Assembly (NCBI GenBank): GCA_027382625.1
Contig: JAJKFJ010021328.1
Span: 36,724-100,723 of the forward strand
From: Tetmemena sp. SeJ-2015
Lineage: Eukaryota; Ciliophora; Spirotrichea; Sporadotrichida; Oxytrichidae
Direction of reading: 5' to 3'
DNA: 64,000 nucleotides
In this document: one piece after another, positions 11,640 through 22,367 of the stretch
Layout: each line of letters starts with the position of its first letter
Position numbering within the stretch: the first letter of the stretch is position 1
Position numbers and translations under genes: made by a program
The notes under the pieces: model-generated
Told to the model about the DNA's origin: nothing
What the model saw: the letters and a program-made list of their open reading frames with translations, nothing else
Database searches by the model: none

Positions 11640-12604
11640 AAACTTTTTTAAAGTCCATATGCTTTTAAATCTATTGATTTTTCAACTTAAAGCCTGAATT
11701 CGTCTCCCAGTTCAGGCAGCCAATTTACCAAGGATTGATAGAAGCATTCTTTCCCATCCTTCTTCAATATATCATAGCAGGCTATACCAATTAGTGGTAC
11801 TATTTTCAGAATTTGCTCGTGCTCTATGTACTTCTCTTTCTCAGACACTTCAAATGTGAATACTGGTAAATGGTCAAGAGCGACAGAATTAATTTAATTA
11901 TATCAGTAGTAGAAGTTAAATGATTAGAATATTTAAGGTGCTCTGCTTTTTGTACATGATGACGCTCTTCCTTGTCTATGGCTTCAAAGCAGAAAACTAC
12001 AGCAGCAGTAATAGAAATCTTATATACATTATAATAGGAATAATAGTGCAAACAAATTAGGTCTCAAGACTTAGGCTTAACCTTCAGGAGGGAGTCTTTT
12101 CGATAGCTTGACTAGCTAGAGTAGTTTCTTTATAGCGGTCATTCATTTCCAAATAATTTTGCAAGGCACACTGAAGTTCTTCAAATTCATTCCACAAGGG
12201 CTCACCTTTGGAGAACTATTTACCTTCATGAGTGTCTAAGCTTATTATACCTGCTACTTCTTTGAAAGTCTTGCTTAAGCTCAACGAGGTAGCTTTATTC
12301 ATTCATTCAATCAATATAAAAATATAAACTTTCTAGTTGGTCTGGTATCCACAAACACTATAACTTTTGCACCTGTAAGTAATTAAGCTCTCTAATTTTT
12401 ATTAGTGGGCAGTATTTAACTTGACTTGGTTGTTTTTGGTTCCTATCAATAAGATATTCTCAAGCTTTTCTCCAGTTCTCAAAGGCCTGACATCTTTCAC
12501 ATTTGCAAATGCTTTGGTATTTGGTTTGATAAATAGAGCGCACGGTCTCAACGCTATTCATGATTTGTAAGGATATTAATCGCCTCAATAACTTTCTTTA
12601 GCAT
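11640..12604 (-). CDS. hypothetical protein, multi-exon
   Basis: Minus-strand blocks run downward from an ATG at 12604: MLKKVIEAINILTNHE, then KPNTKAFANVKDVRPL with TGEKLENILLIGTKN, then AKVIVFVDTRPTRKF. After an intron near 12.3 kb come FKEVAGIISLDTHEGKQF and NEFEELQCALQNYLEMNDRY, then FEAIDKEERHHVQKAEH and, last, LKIVPLIGIACYDILKKDGK with QSLVNWLPELGDEFRL. The blocks need frame changes explained by GT-AG introns or IESs that I only partly resolved. The exact stop is not fixed. I do not recognise the family. Its start codon lies only 7 bp from that of the divergent dolichol kinase gene. Confidence 0.5.
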
Positions 12605-12611
12605 TTAAGAA

Positions 12612-13620
12612 ATGTATATCGACAAAGGAAACTACCTTGCTGATGTGTATATAATTCTTGGTTTCTCATTGGGAGTGATGCTGATCAAAATTGTGAATGA
12701 TACTGGAGATTTTTCTAATCTGGAAATCAGAAAGCTATTCCACTTACTTGCTCTTGCTTTATAGCTTCCTCTCGCTATCTACAGAGTAAGTAACATATTT
12801 TCTCTTTTTAAATCCACTTATAGCCTAATAAACTAACACTAGCCAGTAACGTGATAACAGTTTGAGTAATTTAATTTCTCAAATTTTAAGTTGGCTATTG
12901 TTACTTGAGCTGACAAGATACTTCCTTAAGATTTCAAAGAACCCACTTGCACTGAGCTATGATAAATATCTTAGCCAGTTTACAGACGAAAGAGAAAAGG
13001 GGCAAAACTATATTCTGATTACTCACATACTCTTGACTATGGGGTAAAAATAGTCTTTACTTTATTAATTTTCAGATGTGGTTTGCCATATACAGTCCAG
13101 TACACAATACTAAGTGGTGGCTTCCCAAATATATTCATGACTGCAATGGGAGTATCTAGCATCATTTTCCTTGGAGTCGGGGACTCTTTGGTAAGTTTTT
13201 TTTCTTCTCAAATGCTATTCCCCTTAAATAATGATCTCTATAGGCCTCAATAGTGGGATCTAAATTTGGAACTTCTAAGTGGAAGTACAACAGTAAAAAG
13301 ACAACTGAGGGAAGTACAGCTTTGGCTCTTGGCGTTATCTTAGCTTACTTTTTGGTGTGCTATTTCTTCTGCCCCAAATATCTTGATATTGTAAGCCTTC
13401 GATTGATGAAGTCTTGAGTATAACCTTTAATTTAGTTTGTGGCTATGGTAACCCATTAGACTTAATTTAATAAGCCTATATAACTATTTACGGTTTATTT
13501 GCCGCAGCTTTGGGCTCAATAGTAGAGGGACTTTCTCACCAGTATGATAACCTAGTATGCTCAGTCTTCTTCTACTACATAGTTAATGTGGTTACTAATC
13601 ATGCGACAGATATGTTGTGA
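12612..13620 (+). CDS. DOLK: dolichol kinase
   Basis: A CTP-dependent dolichol kinase would make dolichyl phosphate for N-glycosylation and GPI anchors in the ER membrane. Multiple hydrophobic segments are visible. The signature region reads LGVGDSLASIVGSKFG then SKKTTEGS, followed near the C-terminus by GSIVEGLSHQYDNLVC, all family hallmarks. Three GT-AG introns (12786-12823, 13044-13075, 13191-13243) and one IES (12862-12893) keep the frame; a further intron lies near 13.40 kb. A slip near 13.45-13.48 kb is unresolved. The ATG at 12612 precedes MYIDKGNYLADVY and the TGA is at 13618-13620. At about 270 residues it is short for the family, so N-terminal membrane segments may be reduced. It converges on the histidine kinase gene, 118 bp away. 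Confidence 0.85.
12862..12893 (+). other. IES, pointer TTG
   Basis: TTG flanks a 29-bp span without GT...AG. Removal converts an in-frame TGA context into NVITVWLLLLELTRYF, the expected dolichol kinase membrane segment. Confidence 0.75.
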
Positions 13621-13738
13621 GAGAAAGAAGAAAGTTGATTTCTAATTAATTCCATTCTAGGTTTTAGAGTTAGTGTATTATAGAGGTAGTAGAAGTCAAA
13701 AGAGGAGTGATACAAATTATTGATAAAAATATTGCTAC

Positions 13739-16700
13739 TCAGTTTGTCTAAAACTCTTTGATAAATTGCACTAAAATTAGTTCAAGCTTTTCTGAGCTCA
13801 TAGGTTTTACAGATACACCGTCAAGGTATTCTTATTAAATCAAAAAGCTTTTCTATTACATAAAATTATAACTGTAAAAATATTTTCAGGAAATTTTCTA
13901 CCTAAATAAGTGCAAATTATAATCGTAATGACTCATTTCATTTTTATAATGACAAATTAAAATTCTGAAGAAACCATATCCTCTAATTCATTCTCATTCA
14001 TAGCGGTAATCGCCCATATTCCGCACTTTTACTAGCCTAAGAGATTATTAGTCTGGCTTTTGTCATTGATGATCTTTCTTATCTTTTTAGTCATCTGCAG
14101 TCCATCCATCTCTGGCATGTTTATGTCAGTCAATATCAGCTAGTACAGACTTTAACAACCAGGCGCGTGCTTCTTTTGTAGTCTGTCCTCCACATATTGA
14201 ATAGCCTCCCTTCCTGAGTATGCCACATCGCAATCTATAAAAACGAACTGTCGAAATAATACTTTAATGAATAAGTATAATTTATTGAATGAAGATTGAA
14301 ACAGTATTGGAGCATCAGTTGAATTGATTTCACATTGAAAGCATTATCATCAACTACCAATATACTACAACAGCAATCAAGCTTCATTCAAAAATTTACT
14401 GATATAAGGAATACTCATAACACAATTTATCAAAATATTAATTGATGAACCCATATAGTTGAAATTATGGCTCTACTTTCGTTTAGTGTATTAGTCGTGA
14501 CTACCGCCAAAAGCTGCATCTCTAACGACGTGTAAATCTTTGTTCCCTTATAGATATGAAAATTCAAAAAAAAACAAGATGATTAAAGATTAGAGCTTGG
14601 GACTGACTCATCCTAGAAATTTATGAAAATAATTTTTTAATACTATTCAATCAAATAATTTCAAAATTGTTCACGTTTATCCTCGATTTAAAGTTCAGAG
14701 ATCTTGGATTGAATAGGAGCTTTATGGAAGATCTCATCTGCGCAGTATTTTAACTCAATTTATTGAATTCCCCTCCCTTCTAGACATAGAAGCTCTAGAA
14801 CATTCCCTTGTTTTGCGGACTTATTTTCATAGTTTAATAAGCAGCTTAATTCTCTGCTTTAAAGGTTGAATATGAATACATTATAGAGGGTAAGCAAAAC
14901 CTAATCAAGATAGAGAACAGGAGAAAAGTGATATATATTAAATTAGAGATAGTTTTAAACATTATGATTTTAAATTTAATGAGGGAGTCAGCTCCCGCTA
15001 AAGAACATCTATAGTTACCATTTATAACTCCATCAGTATCTTTTCAGTTTTAGTGTCTGCGGTTTGAATAGTTGTTTGAGTAGGAGTGAGGTGTAATGAC
15101 TTTTAATACGTCTTTAATGTGATTAAGTATGGGATTGAATTGTTTCAGAAAGCATTTGCTACTCCTATGTTCGAAGATCTTGTTCTGAATGTTTTCAAAA
15201 GATACGCTAATCAAGCAACTTTAGTATTTCTTTGAGCTTGATTGCAATGATGAGTCTCTTGTTGAATCGTGCTGAAGCTGCATCTCTACGACTAAATCTA
15301 TGTTCCTCTAGTTGAAAATTCAAAGATGATTTAAGATTGAGCTGTGTGTTGATGTCCGTAGTATTGTTGTATTATGTAGTTTTGAATGACATTTAAATTA
15401 AAAAAACTCTATATTTAAAGGTTAATATTAATTGAATAAGAGCAGGAAGTCAAACTCAATTAGATATTTCAGATAACTTAAACATTCCTTATTTTGTATT
15501 CATATTCAACCTTAATAGTCTTTGATAGAAATATTTACTTATAAGCTTTGATTCAAAATATGAAGATGTATTCTATCTTGAACAGATTGAGTTGACTAAC
15601 GATCCACTCCGTAGTCTTTATTAGATTGAGGAGGATAGCTTGTTTTAAAGTCTTCTGTTTTAACTGTCCTTCTAATTTCTTGCTAAGAGATGAGAAGAAG
15701 ACGCGAACAAAAGGGGAGGACTCTCCTGGGAACTCAAAAGATCACTTTAATCAGCTCCTTCCACTGTAATAAACGTGCATTATGTAAATTTATTTTAAGT
15801 ATGGGGATTGAGAGAATTGCTTTAGAAATCAAATTGTGGTAAACTTTGCTAGATGTTCGGACTAGTTGTGAATGTCTTCTGCTAAAGAGTTTTAGTATCA
15901 GAGGCGGTATGCTTTAGCAACTTGATTTCAATAGATGAGGTTCCAGGATTGAAACAGTCTAGCTCATGCTCTTGTAAATCATTTACATAGTCTTAATTCA
16001 AAAGACACGATTCTAAAAATGTAACTTTGTTTTCCTTGTATCACTTTTTTAATTAAATTTTATAGGTAAAAAACTGAAAAACCTCTTATAGCCAAAAATA
16101 TGGATAGGTTTTATTAAGACATGAAAATTATCCCTTCTTGATAATTTAGGCTACTATTGACAACGCATTTAGCTTTAATTCTTATCTTTGAATTCTACCT
16201 TTAAATAAAATGCTTTTAAAAATCGTGATCTAAGATGCTTGTGAGTCGATCGTTTGAGCGATTTAGATCGTTAATGCTAGATCCATGATTCTACAGGCTT
16301 CTACTATGAGAGAACTCATTTCTTCCTTCTTAAATTACTCTCTCAGGTTAGTTTAATACTTATCTTTAAATTGTTAAAAGACAACTCTACTTAAGTTTTG
16401 AATAAAGCACTGAGGGTTTTATAAAGTAGGAGTTGAGAAATTTTACTCCAAGTAGTTAAATTGGAAGTTATTGCTTAGGAAGGGACTGCAGTCCAAATGA
16501 TAATTAGAAACCAGAGATGGGCTTATACTTCTATACTCAGGATTATTCTCCTCTTAGAACTTTTGTGCTCTCTGATCCTCGTATCTCGTCTTGTCTATGT
16601 GTTGCTCAATCTAATAATCTTATCTGTCGTCTTCTACTTCTGTCATTTCACGTGACTCCTCCAGAGATCTTTTCTTGAAGGGAAACTCCAAAATTACAGT

Positions 16701-19700
16701 CACTCCCTCACTCAAATCAGTGGCCATTCTCAAATTATTGTTCTAGATTTTAAAAGAGCCTCCTAGTTGATCTAATAAACGCTTGAGGATATAAACGTCA
16801 AGCAAATGCAATAATGAAATTTAAGCTTGGAAATGGTAACTCCAAAGCCCATTCCATTCTAATTTACATTGTCTATAATTTCTAGATTGTGGAAAAGTTA
16901 ACCTATTTAAATATAGAAGTACACATTAAGGATATAAATTTGGGAATCTGGATCGATGCCCTTGCCAGAGTCTTAAATTTTGAGAGAGATGTAGGATCTG
17001 TGATCTCTACGAATAACTCCTCCTTCAATTTTGACGAAGCCCTTGCTAGTAAATTTAATTGCGTTACCAAGGACATTCACTAGCACCTGCCCCAATCTTT
17101 TCTCATCAGAGTATATGGAATCAGGTAATTTTATAGAAAATTATAATGATTAAAGTAAATTTACTGACCATATATTTATTAAAAGGTATGTCATTGCTTA
17201 ATTTACACTCGAACTTAAGCTTTTTCTCAACTGCTTGGGGCCAGAATAGTCTGCACATATTCTAAATCAGGACATTGAAATCGAACTTCTTGAGCTGCAG
17301 CTTAAATTCGTTTGTCTCCAATTTAGAGAAGTCCTAAATATGGATTAAAAAGATATTGGATTTTATTACTAAGACGTCGTCTATTTAGTAGTTTAAAAGT
17401 TGATGAGTCATAGAATCCAATTCTAATAAACATAAAAACCTAAAATTATTTTAAAGTTCCCAATTAGTTTTTATCAATCTCCTCTAAAGAAACAAGATAA
17501 TTAATCTATTTTATAAAAACATTGAATTTGAAATAATTTTTAAGACTAAGTTTATTTCTAGTGCCTCTGGAATTTCCTTAAATAGTTCTTTTAGGACGCT
17601 ATTGTTCATTTGCATAGCTAAATGATTCAGAATATGTGTATAAAATTATAGTAAAAAATTTTTCATGATAGTGTAAGACTAGACCTAAATAAAAGAACTG
17701 AACTTACAATTGAGTGGAGTTCTAAGAGAATGAGAAATAGAAGAAAGAAAAATATTCTTGTACTTCTTTTCTAAATTTGCTTAGACCAACTTCTCATGCT
17801 ATGTTTAATCTATGAATAAGATCAAGTTAATATTTTAATTCATAAATTTTAATAAAATTATTTTGGCCAAAGATCTTAAAACTATAGTGTATTTAAAGAA
17901 ATTCATCACAGATAAAGTTTAATATATTAAAAGTTAAGTAATTCATTTAAATAGGAAATAATAAGTTCATCTTCTTGCCCATGATTTCCACTTTTTGAAA
18001 TATGAATTAGTAAGTTTCCTCGCCTATCTTGAACTTTTAATCAGAGGACCTAATACTGCTCTAAAACACTGTCGAACTTATATCGCATTGTTCAGCTGCA
18101 AGAGAAAAATATATAATTTTTTGTTGATAATAAGCTTTGATCTTATTCGCTCTACCCAAAATTTTCCTTAATTTTCCATTATTCAAGTTCTTATCAGATT
18201 CCACAATGCTTCGAAAAGTCTTTAAATCAATACTATATATAATTCGAAACTTAAATAATAATTTGAACTTAAATTAATTGTATAAATCATTTGGCATGAA
18301 TTAAGAAGTAGATTCATCATGATTGATTTGAAGTGTTTCATCCAGTTCATCCATAAACTAGATAATATTTAATTAGTCAGCCATGGAATATCATTTGGGC
18401 TCATATTTAATTTGGCACCCTATTGAGTTAAATTCTTAATTAGAGAACTCATCCTCTTTTTTTATAAATTCGAATTTATTAGTTTATAGAAGAGGATCCC
18501 TCAGAAAAAAATACTTAAACTTACCTTAATAGACTTCCTCCCAAGTATGTCAAGCATTTTTTGGTTAGCATGAATAACCTTGTTTTCTTTTAATCAAAAA
18601 AGAAATGGATTTAAAAACTGACAAATACTACTATTCCTTTACTCTATATACATTTATTTATCTTTGGTGATCATAATGCCAACTGGGAGGTGTTTGAAAA
18701 TGCCCATCCACTGCAAATTTAGCTTTTTCTGCTAAAAGTAGCTCTTGAACTGAAAGTCTTTGATTTCTCTTGCGTCGTATGCAAATTTTGAAGCAATGAG
18801 AATAAATAGAGGAGTATTTATTTATGAAGCAAAGAGAGCGAGAGTGGCTATAGATATTTTAGTGCTAATTGTCAGACCTAAAGAAAGTCATTATAAACAG
18901 GTTTTAACTGGCATAAAGATGGTACGTACTGTTATTAAATCAAACCCCACAAAATAGAGTATTCATAAATACATACATTATAAGTAATCTTTATTAGGTA
19001 AAGAATAATTGGAAGTATTTCAAAATAAGAATTATATGAATATGGAGTCAGTCATTAAGAGGCCCCAAGTTATCACATTCAAAATAAAGGAGTCGGTGTC
19101 AGTCACAGTTAGAAATATATCTTTACAAAAAATAATTACACAAATATTAAAAATCACACAAAGCATATATCTATATAGATGTGGTTTATAAACAAACCGC
19201 CGAATATCACTATGTGTCTAAATGTTTCATTTATATCATCAATCTTTTGCTGACTATCTAGTTATGATAAATTAATTTAAATCATATAAATTGTCAGTTA
19301 TTAGGTATCAGCAGTGGCTTTAACATCGAGTAGACCTTATTATCAGATAAAATATTGGAGTCAATAAAAAAATATTCGACGGGTCTGCATTAATTTTAAG
19401 TATCAAAATTGTAGTAGTATAGATAGCGAGTGTGGGCATAAAAAGAAAGTATTGCTATAAATAGAGGCACATATCGCGATAGCAATACACTTCTATCGTG
19501 TAAACTAAGCGCCATATAGTATTCTAACTCGAAATTTATCAAGAAAAATACCTTTTAAGTAAAAAATATGGCAATAGAATCCAATTATTAGCAAATGATA
19601 GATAATTTTGTGTGGATGAAACTCTTTATCGCAGAATAACTTTTTGAAAATGACCACGATAAATAGCAATGTCATTATTCTCAAGTACTTCTGAGCAAAC

Positions 19701-20033
19701 TTTCGACACTGTTGCATTTTTATTTCCATCTCCTCTTTATGAGTTTCATCTTAACTCACTTTATGGAAAAACTTGCTTAAGTTTTCATCGTCTATATCTT
19801 AATTTAATGAAGAAATGTGCAGCAAATTTTTATATTTGTGAAAGCTCGCTTAATACTTTTATTTAGTTAGGCGAAATTAAGGTGGTCTTATTTCTGATTT
19901 CTCAGTCCATTTTATTCGGCCCTTAAGTTCTGAACTCCTGCAGGTGGCTAGCTCTCTATAGTTTTCTCAAATTAAAAAAAGATAAATAAACAAAGTTAAT
20001 CTCCTCTAGCCTCTAGAGTAGGATAGGCTGCAT
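13739..20033 (-). CDS. hybrid sensor histidine kinase (PAS, HATPase, receiver)
   Basis: A two-component hybrid kinase on the minus strand. From an ATG at 20033 come a hydrophilic N-terminus (PPAGVQNLRAEQNG) and membrane segments (LRIMTLLFIVVIF at 19.7 kb, IATLALFASQINTPLFILIA at 18.8). A PAS-like region follows (GIFKHLPVGIMITKD, NKVIHANQKMLDILGRKS at 18.5-18.7). The ATPase boxes are VLGNAIKFTSKGF (N), DSGKGID (G1) and NGMGFGV (G2), then LLDQLGGSF, at 17.1-16.7 kb. A long Ser/Gln-rich linker spans 16.6-14.6 kb. The receiver reads ILVVDDNAFN, LILTDINMPEMDG and VSVKPMSSEK, ending at a TGA at 13739-13741. The phospho-accepting Asp and the Lys are present. I could not find a canonical H-box, and several junctions in the linker remain open. 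Confidence 0.8.
14260..16330 (-). other. interrupted linker region of the histidine kinase
   Basis: Between the ATPase domain and the receiver lie coding-like patches (for example RFNKRLIIAIKLKEILKLL near 15.2 kb and a Ser/Gln-rich patch near 15.6-15.95 kb) separated by AT-rich sequence. Two diverged related segments sharing GCTGCATCTCTA and a following GAAAATTCAAA occur at about 14.51-14.60 and 15.28-15.35 kb. I could not define pointers here; the order of pieces may be colinear or scrambled. Confidence 0.4.
16781..16829 (-). other. IES, pointer CAAGC
   Basis: CAAGC (minus strand) flanks the insert. Removal restores GVTISKRLLDQLGG across the G2 box of the histidine kinase. Confidence 0.8.
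16890..16943 (-). other. IES, pointer CCA
   Basis: CCA (minus strand) flanks the insert. Removal joins GKGIDPDS to HNLEIIDNVNQNGMGFG in one frame. A 3-bp pointer is weak on its own, but the frame and motif agree. Confidence 0.6.
19967..20006 (-). other. probable IES, pointer GAG
   Basis: GAG (minus strand) flanks an AT-rich insert. Removal joins MQPILLQRLE to KTIESQPPAG at the histidine kinase N-terminus. The left pointer copy is ambiguous because GAGGAG is repeated there. Confidence 0.45.
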
Positions 20034-20354
20034 AATCGATGGGTTTAAAATCATTATAATAAAATAGAAAGGACTTTTATTTTATAAAAAAAAGTTACTA
20101 CTGGTTCTCTTCCTATCACCAAAAGTGATTAGGTGTGAGTTTTACACCTAATTTGAACTCTTGGGTGTTGAACGGAGTGATCGAAACTGGAATAGCATCT
20201 CAACTCTGAAATAAGTAAAATTTTCATTCATTCATGCAACTATATATAATCTATCTCATTCATTTCTTTAATAGTTGTTCTCGACTTGGAAACATTTTCT
20301 TTTTTTTTTGATTTAAAACGAAATAAGTGGGAAAAACCCCCATTTTAAAAAAAT

Positions 20355-21800
20355 ATTAAAGAATCAACTTAAAATTTTTCTAATAATAAAAAAATTTGAC
20401 TGCTTTAAGGGCTTTTTAATTTCGAGATTCTTGAAATCCTTCTCCTAATTGCTGGAATAGCGGACTTTAACTTCCTCATAAGAGAAAGTGGAAGGGATGA
20501 GAGTCTCCGGTGATTATTAATTTTTGTCAATCATCATAAATTAATTTAAACTCCTTGCCAAATTATCCCTTTCTATCAATTTACCCCCTTACATTTCTAC
20601 TCCTTTAACAATTAAAAACAAGAAATGATAAAAGCAAGAGTGAAAATTTAAATTAAGCTCGGACAGAGCAGCAAAGAACTTGAAAGTGCAATCCGTATTT
20701 AAGAAATTTCTCTAAAATCATTCCAATTGCTGGCTTGCTTGGATGAAATTTGTGAAAGTAAATAGATAAAATAAATATTGAGGAAAATTTTCTAGATTAC
20801 AAGATTAATGGATTATAATACGAATGAACAAACAATGAAATAGGTAAAGGATTATTTAAATAAGCAAATAAGCATGAGATTCTCACTCAGAGCGTGATTA
20901 AAACGCCTTTCTTTGTAAAAATCTAGCTTAATTTTGTATAAAGGCCTCATCTCAAGGGAGTTCTATGATTTCATGCGCTTTCAAGTTTTATTAGTCTCTG
21001 TCTATTTTAAGATTGCTCAAAATAGGAAATGAGTTGACTCACTGACTTGCATTTTTATTGCCAAGATTGTGGATCTCATCTTGTCTTTACTGCTCGTAGC
21101 TCTTAAAGAGTAGTTGGTACTGAGTAGCCACCATTGAGTGCTTATAAATGAAGAAGAATGCACCGACTGCTGCCCAGGAGACAACTGGGTTTCTCTTTGC
21201 GAATTGGGTCACTGGGTTTTACATTCAACAATCTATTTTACAATAAAATAACAGGATGATATTTAGTGCTTTCTTGATTGTTGTTTTTTGCTAATTAATT
21301 ATTGATTAAATTATAAAATTTCTTCTAAGTGCTTTTTGAATGAGTACATTTATTAAGATAGGAGAAATTTAAAAAAGAAATTTGAAATGGTGAGGGGTCT
21401 TCATTTTTTAAAATAAATTTATCTTAAGTTCTTCACAAAGAGTTTAAAATGCAGTCAATTTCGGGTAGGTGTTAAAATTAATAGACATAGCCTCCTTAGG
21501 AAAAAGTAAATATTGATAGAGTGAGAGTTATGTAGGTAAATTAATTAAATAGGGGAGTGATATTTATTAAATATTTTCAAATTAATAAGAGCTTTTTCGA
21601 CTAGAATTGTTAGAATTCTTACTATAACTTTATCCTTATTCCTTTTTAAGTCTTTTGTTATTGGCGGAATTGGAGTATTAGCATAGGATACAGTATTTCT
21701 CTAGTCTCTATTATTCCTTCAAAGGGAAGAACATAAGTGCTGCTTATTAAGCAAAATGCTTTAGCTGCAGAGTCCTCTATAAAATATATTGAGAAATAGT
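20355..21800 (-). CDS. hypothetical small membrane protein, exons only partly joined
   Basis: Minus-strand coding blocks are FCLISSTYVLPFEGIIETRE (about 21.74 kb), KRNPVVSWAAVGAFFFIYKH with a single hydrophobic segment (about 21.15 kb), LDFYKERRFNHALSEN (about 20.9 kb), FHPSKPAIGMILEKFLKYGL (about 20.7 kb) and STFSYEEVKVRYSSNQEK (about 20.48 kb). The gaps are AT-rich and may be introns or IESs. The blocks are colinear and on one strand, so I group them, but there could be two genes. The single membrane helix and small basic flanks resemble an organelle membrane subunit, which is a guess. Confidence 0.4.
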
Positions 21801-22367
21801 TGCAATAAATTATGGCAATCAGCCAATCTTAATATATTCAGAGTCTACTATCATCATTTTTTTAAAATAAAATTTAGCGTGGAATTTACCTTTAAAAACA
21901 ATCTGAATAAACTTAAAAAAATAAAGATAAAATAGCTTTAAGATGTGTTATAAATTTGATCATACTTCTGCATATAAAATAGCCCCCCATGATTAAATAA
22001 ATAGTTCAGATTTTTAACTATAATATATTGATTATACTCACTATACCCAAACCGGGCATTCCAATTACAAAGATTTAATGATTTTTAATAACAATTCACT
22101 CAATCTCCCCTTGCTTGAGTTCTAAAATGCTCAACAAAAAATATCTAAAGCGTTTTAGTTTTGTTCTAATTTTTATTTTAAAGCTTAAAAAATAATTTCT
22201 ATTTTATATGAGCTCAAGAATCTGAGTATTACAATAAATACAAATTTGAAATACTTAGACTAATTTAATTTTCATTTTGAGAATACGAGTTCGTAACGAT
22301 GTAAGATTGCTCTACTTCAGGGAGTGTGAGAATAATCAGCAGCAGTAAGCGAATTAAAAACTTAAGC
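21801..22367. other. AT-rich spacer
   Basis: No supported gene is seen between the minus-strand membrane gene and the second kinase. Presumably it includes the kinase promoter, but no motif stands out. Confidence 0.4.

Noticed and set aside
12300..12560. An in-frame TGA (WRKA-TGA-EYLID) suggesting UGA could encode Trp
   Set aside because: Another frame of the same strand gives better protein sequence without TGA (TGEKLENILLIGTKN), and TGA acts as a consistent stop elsewhere.
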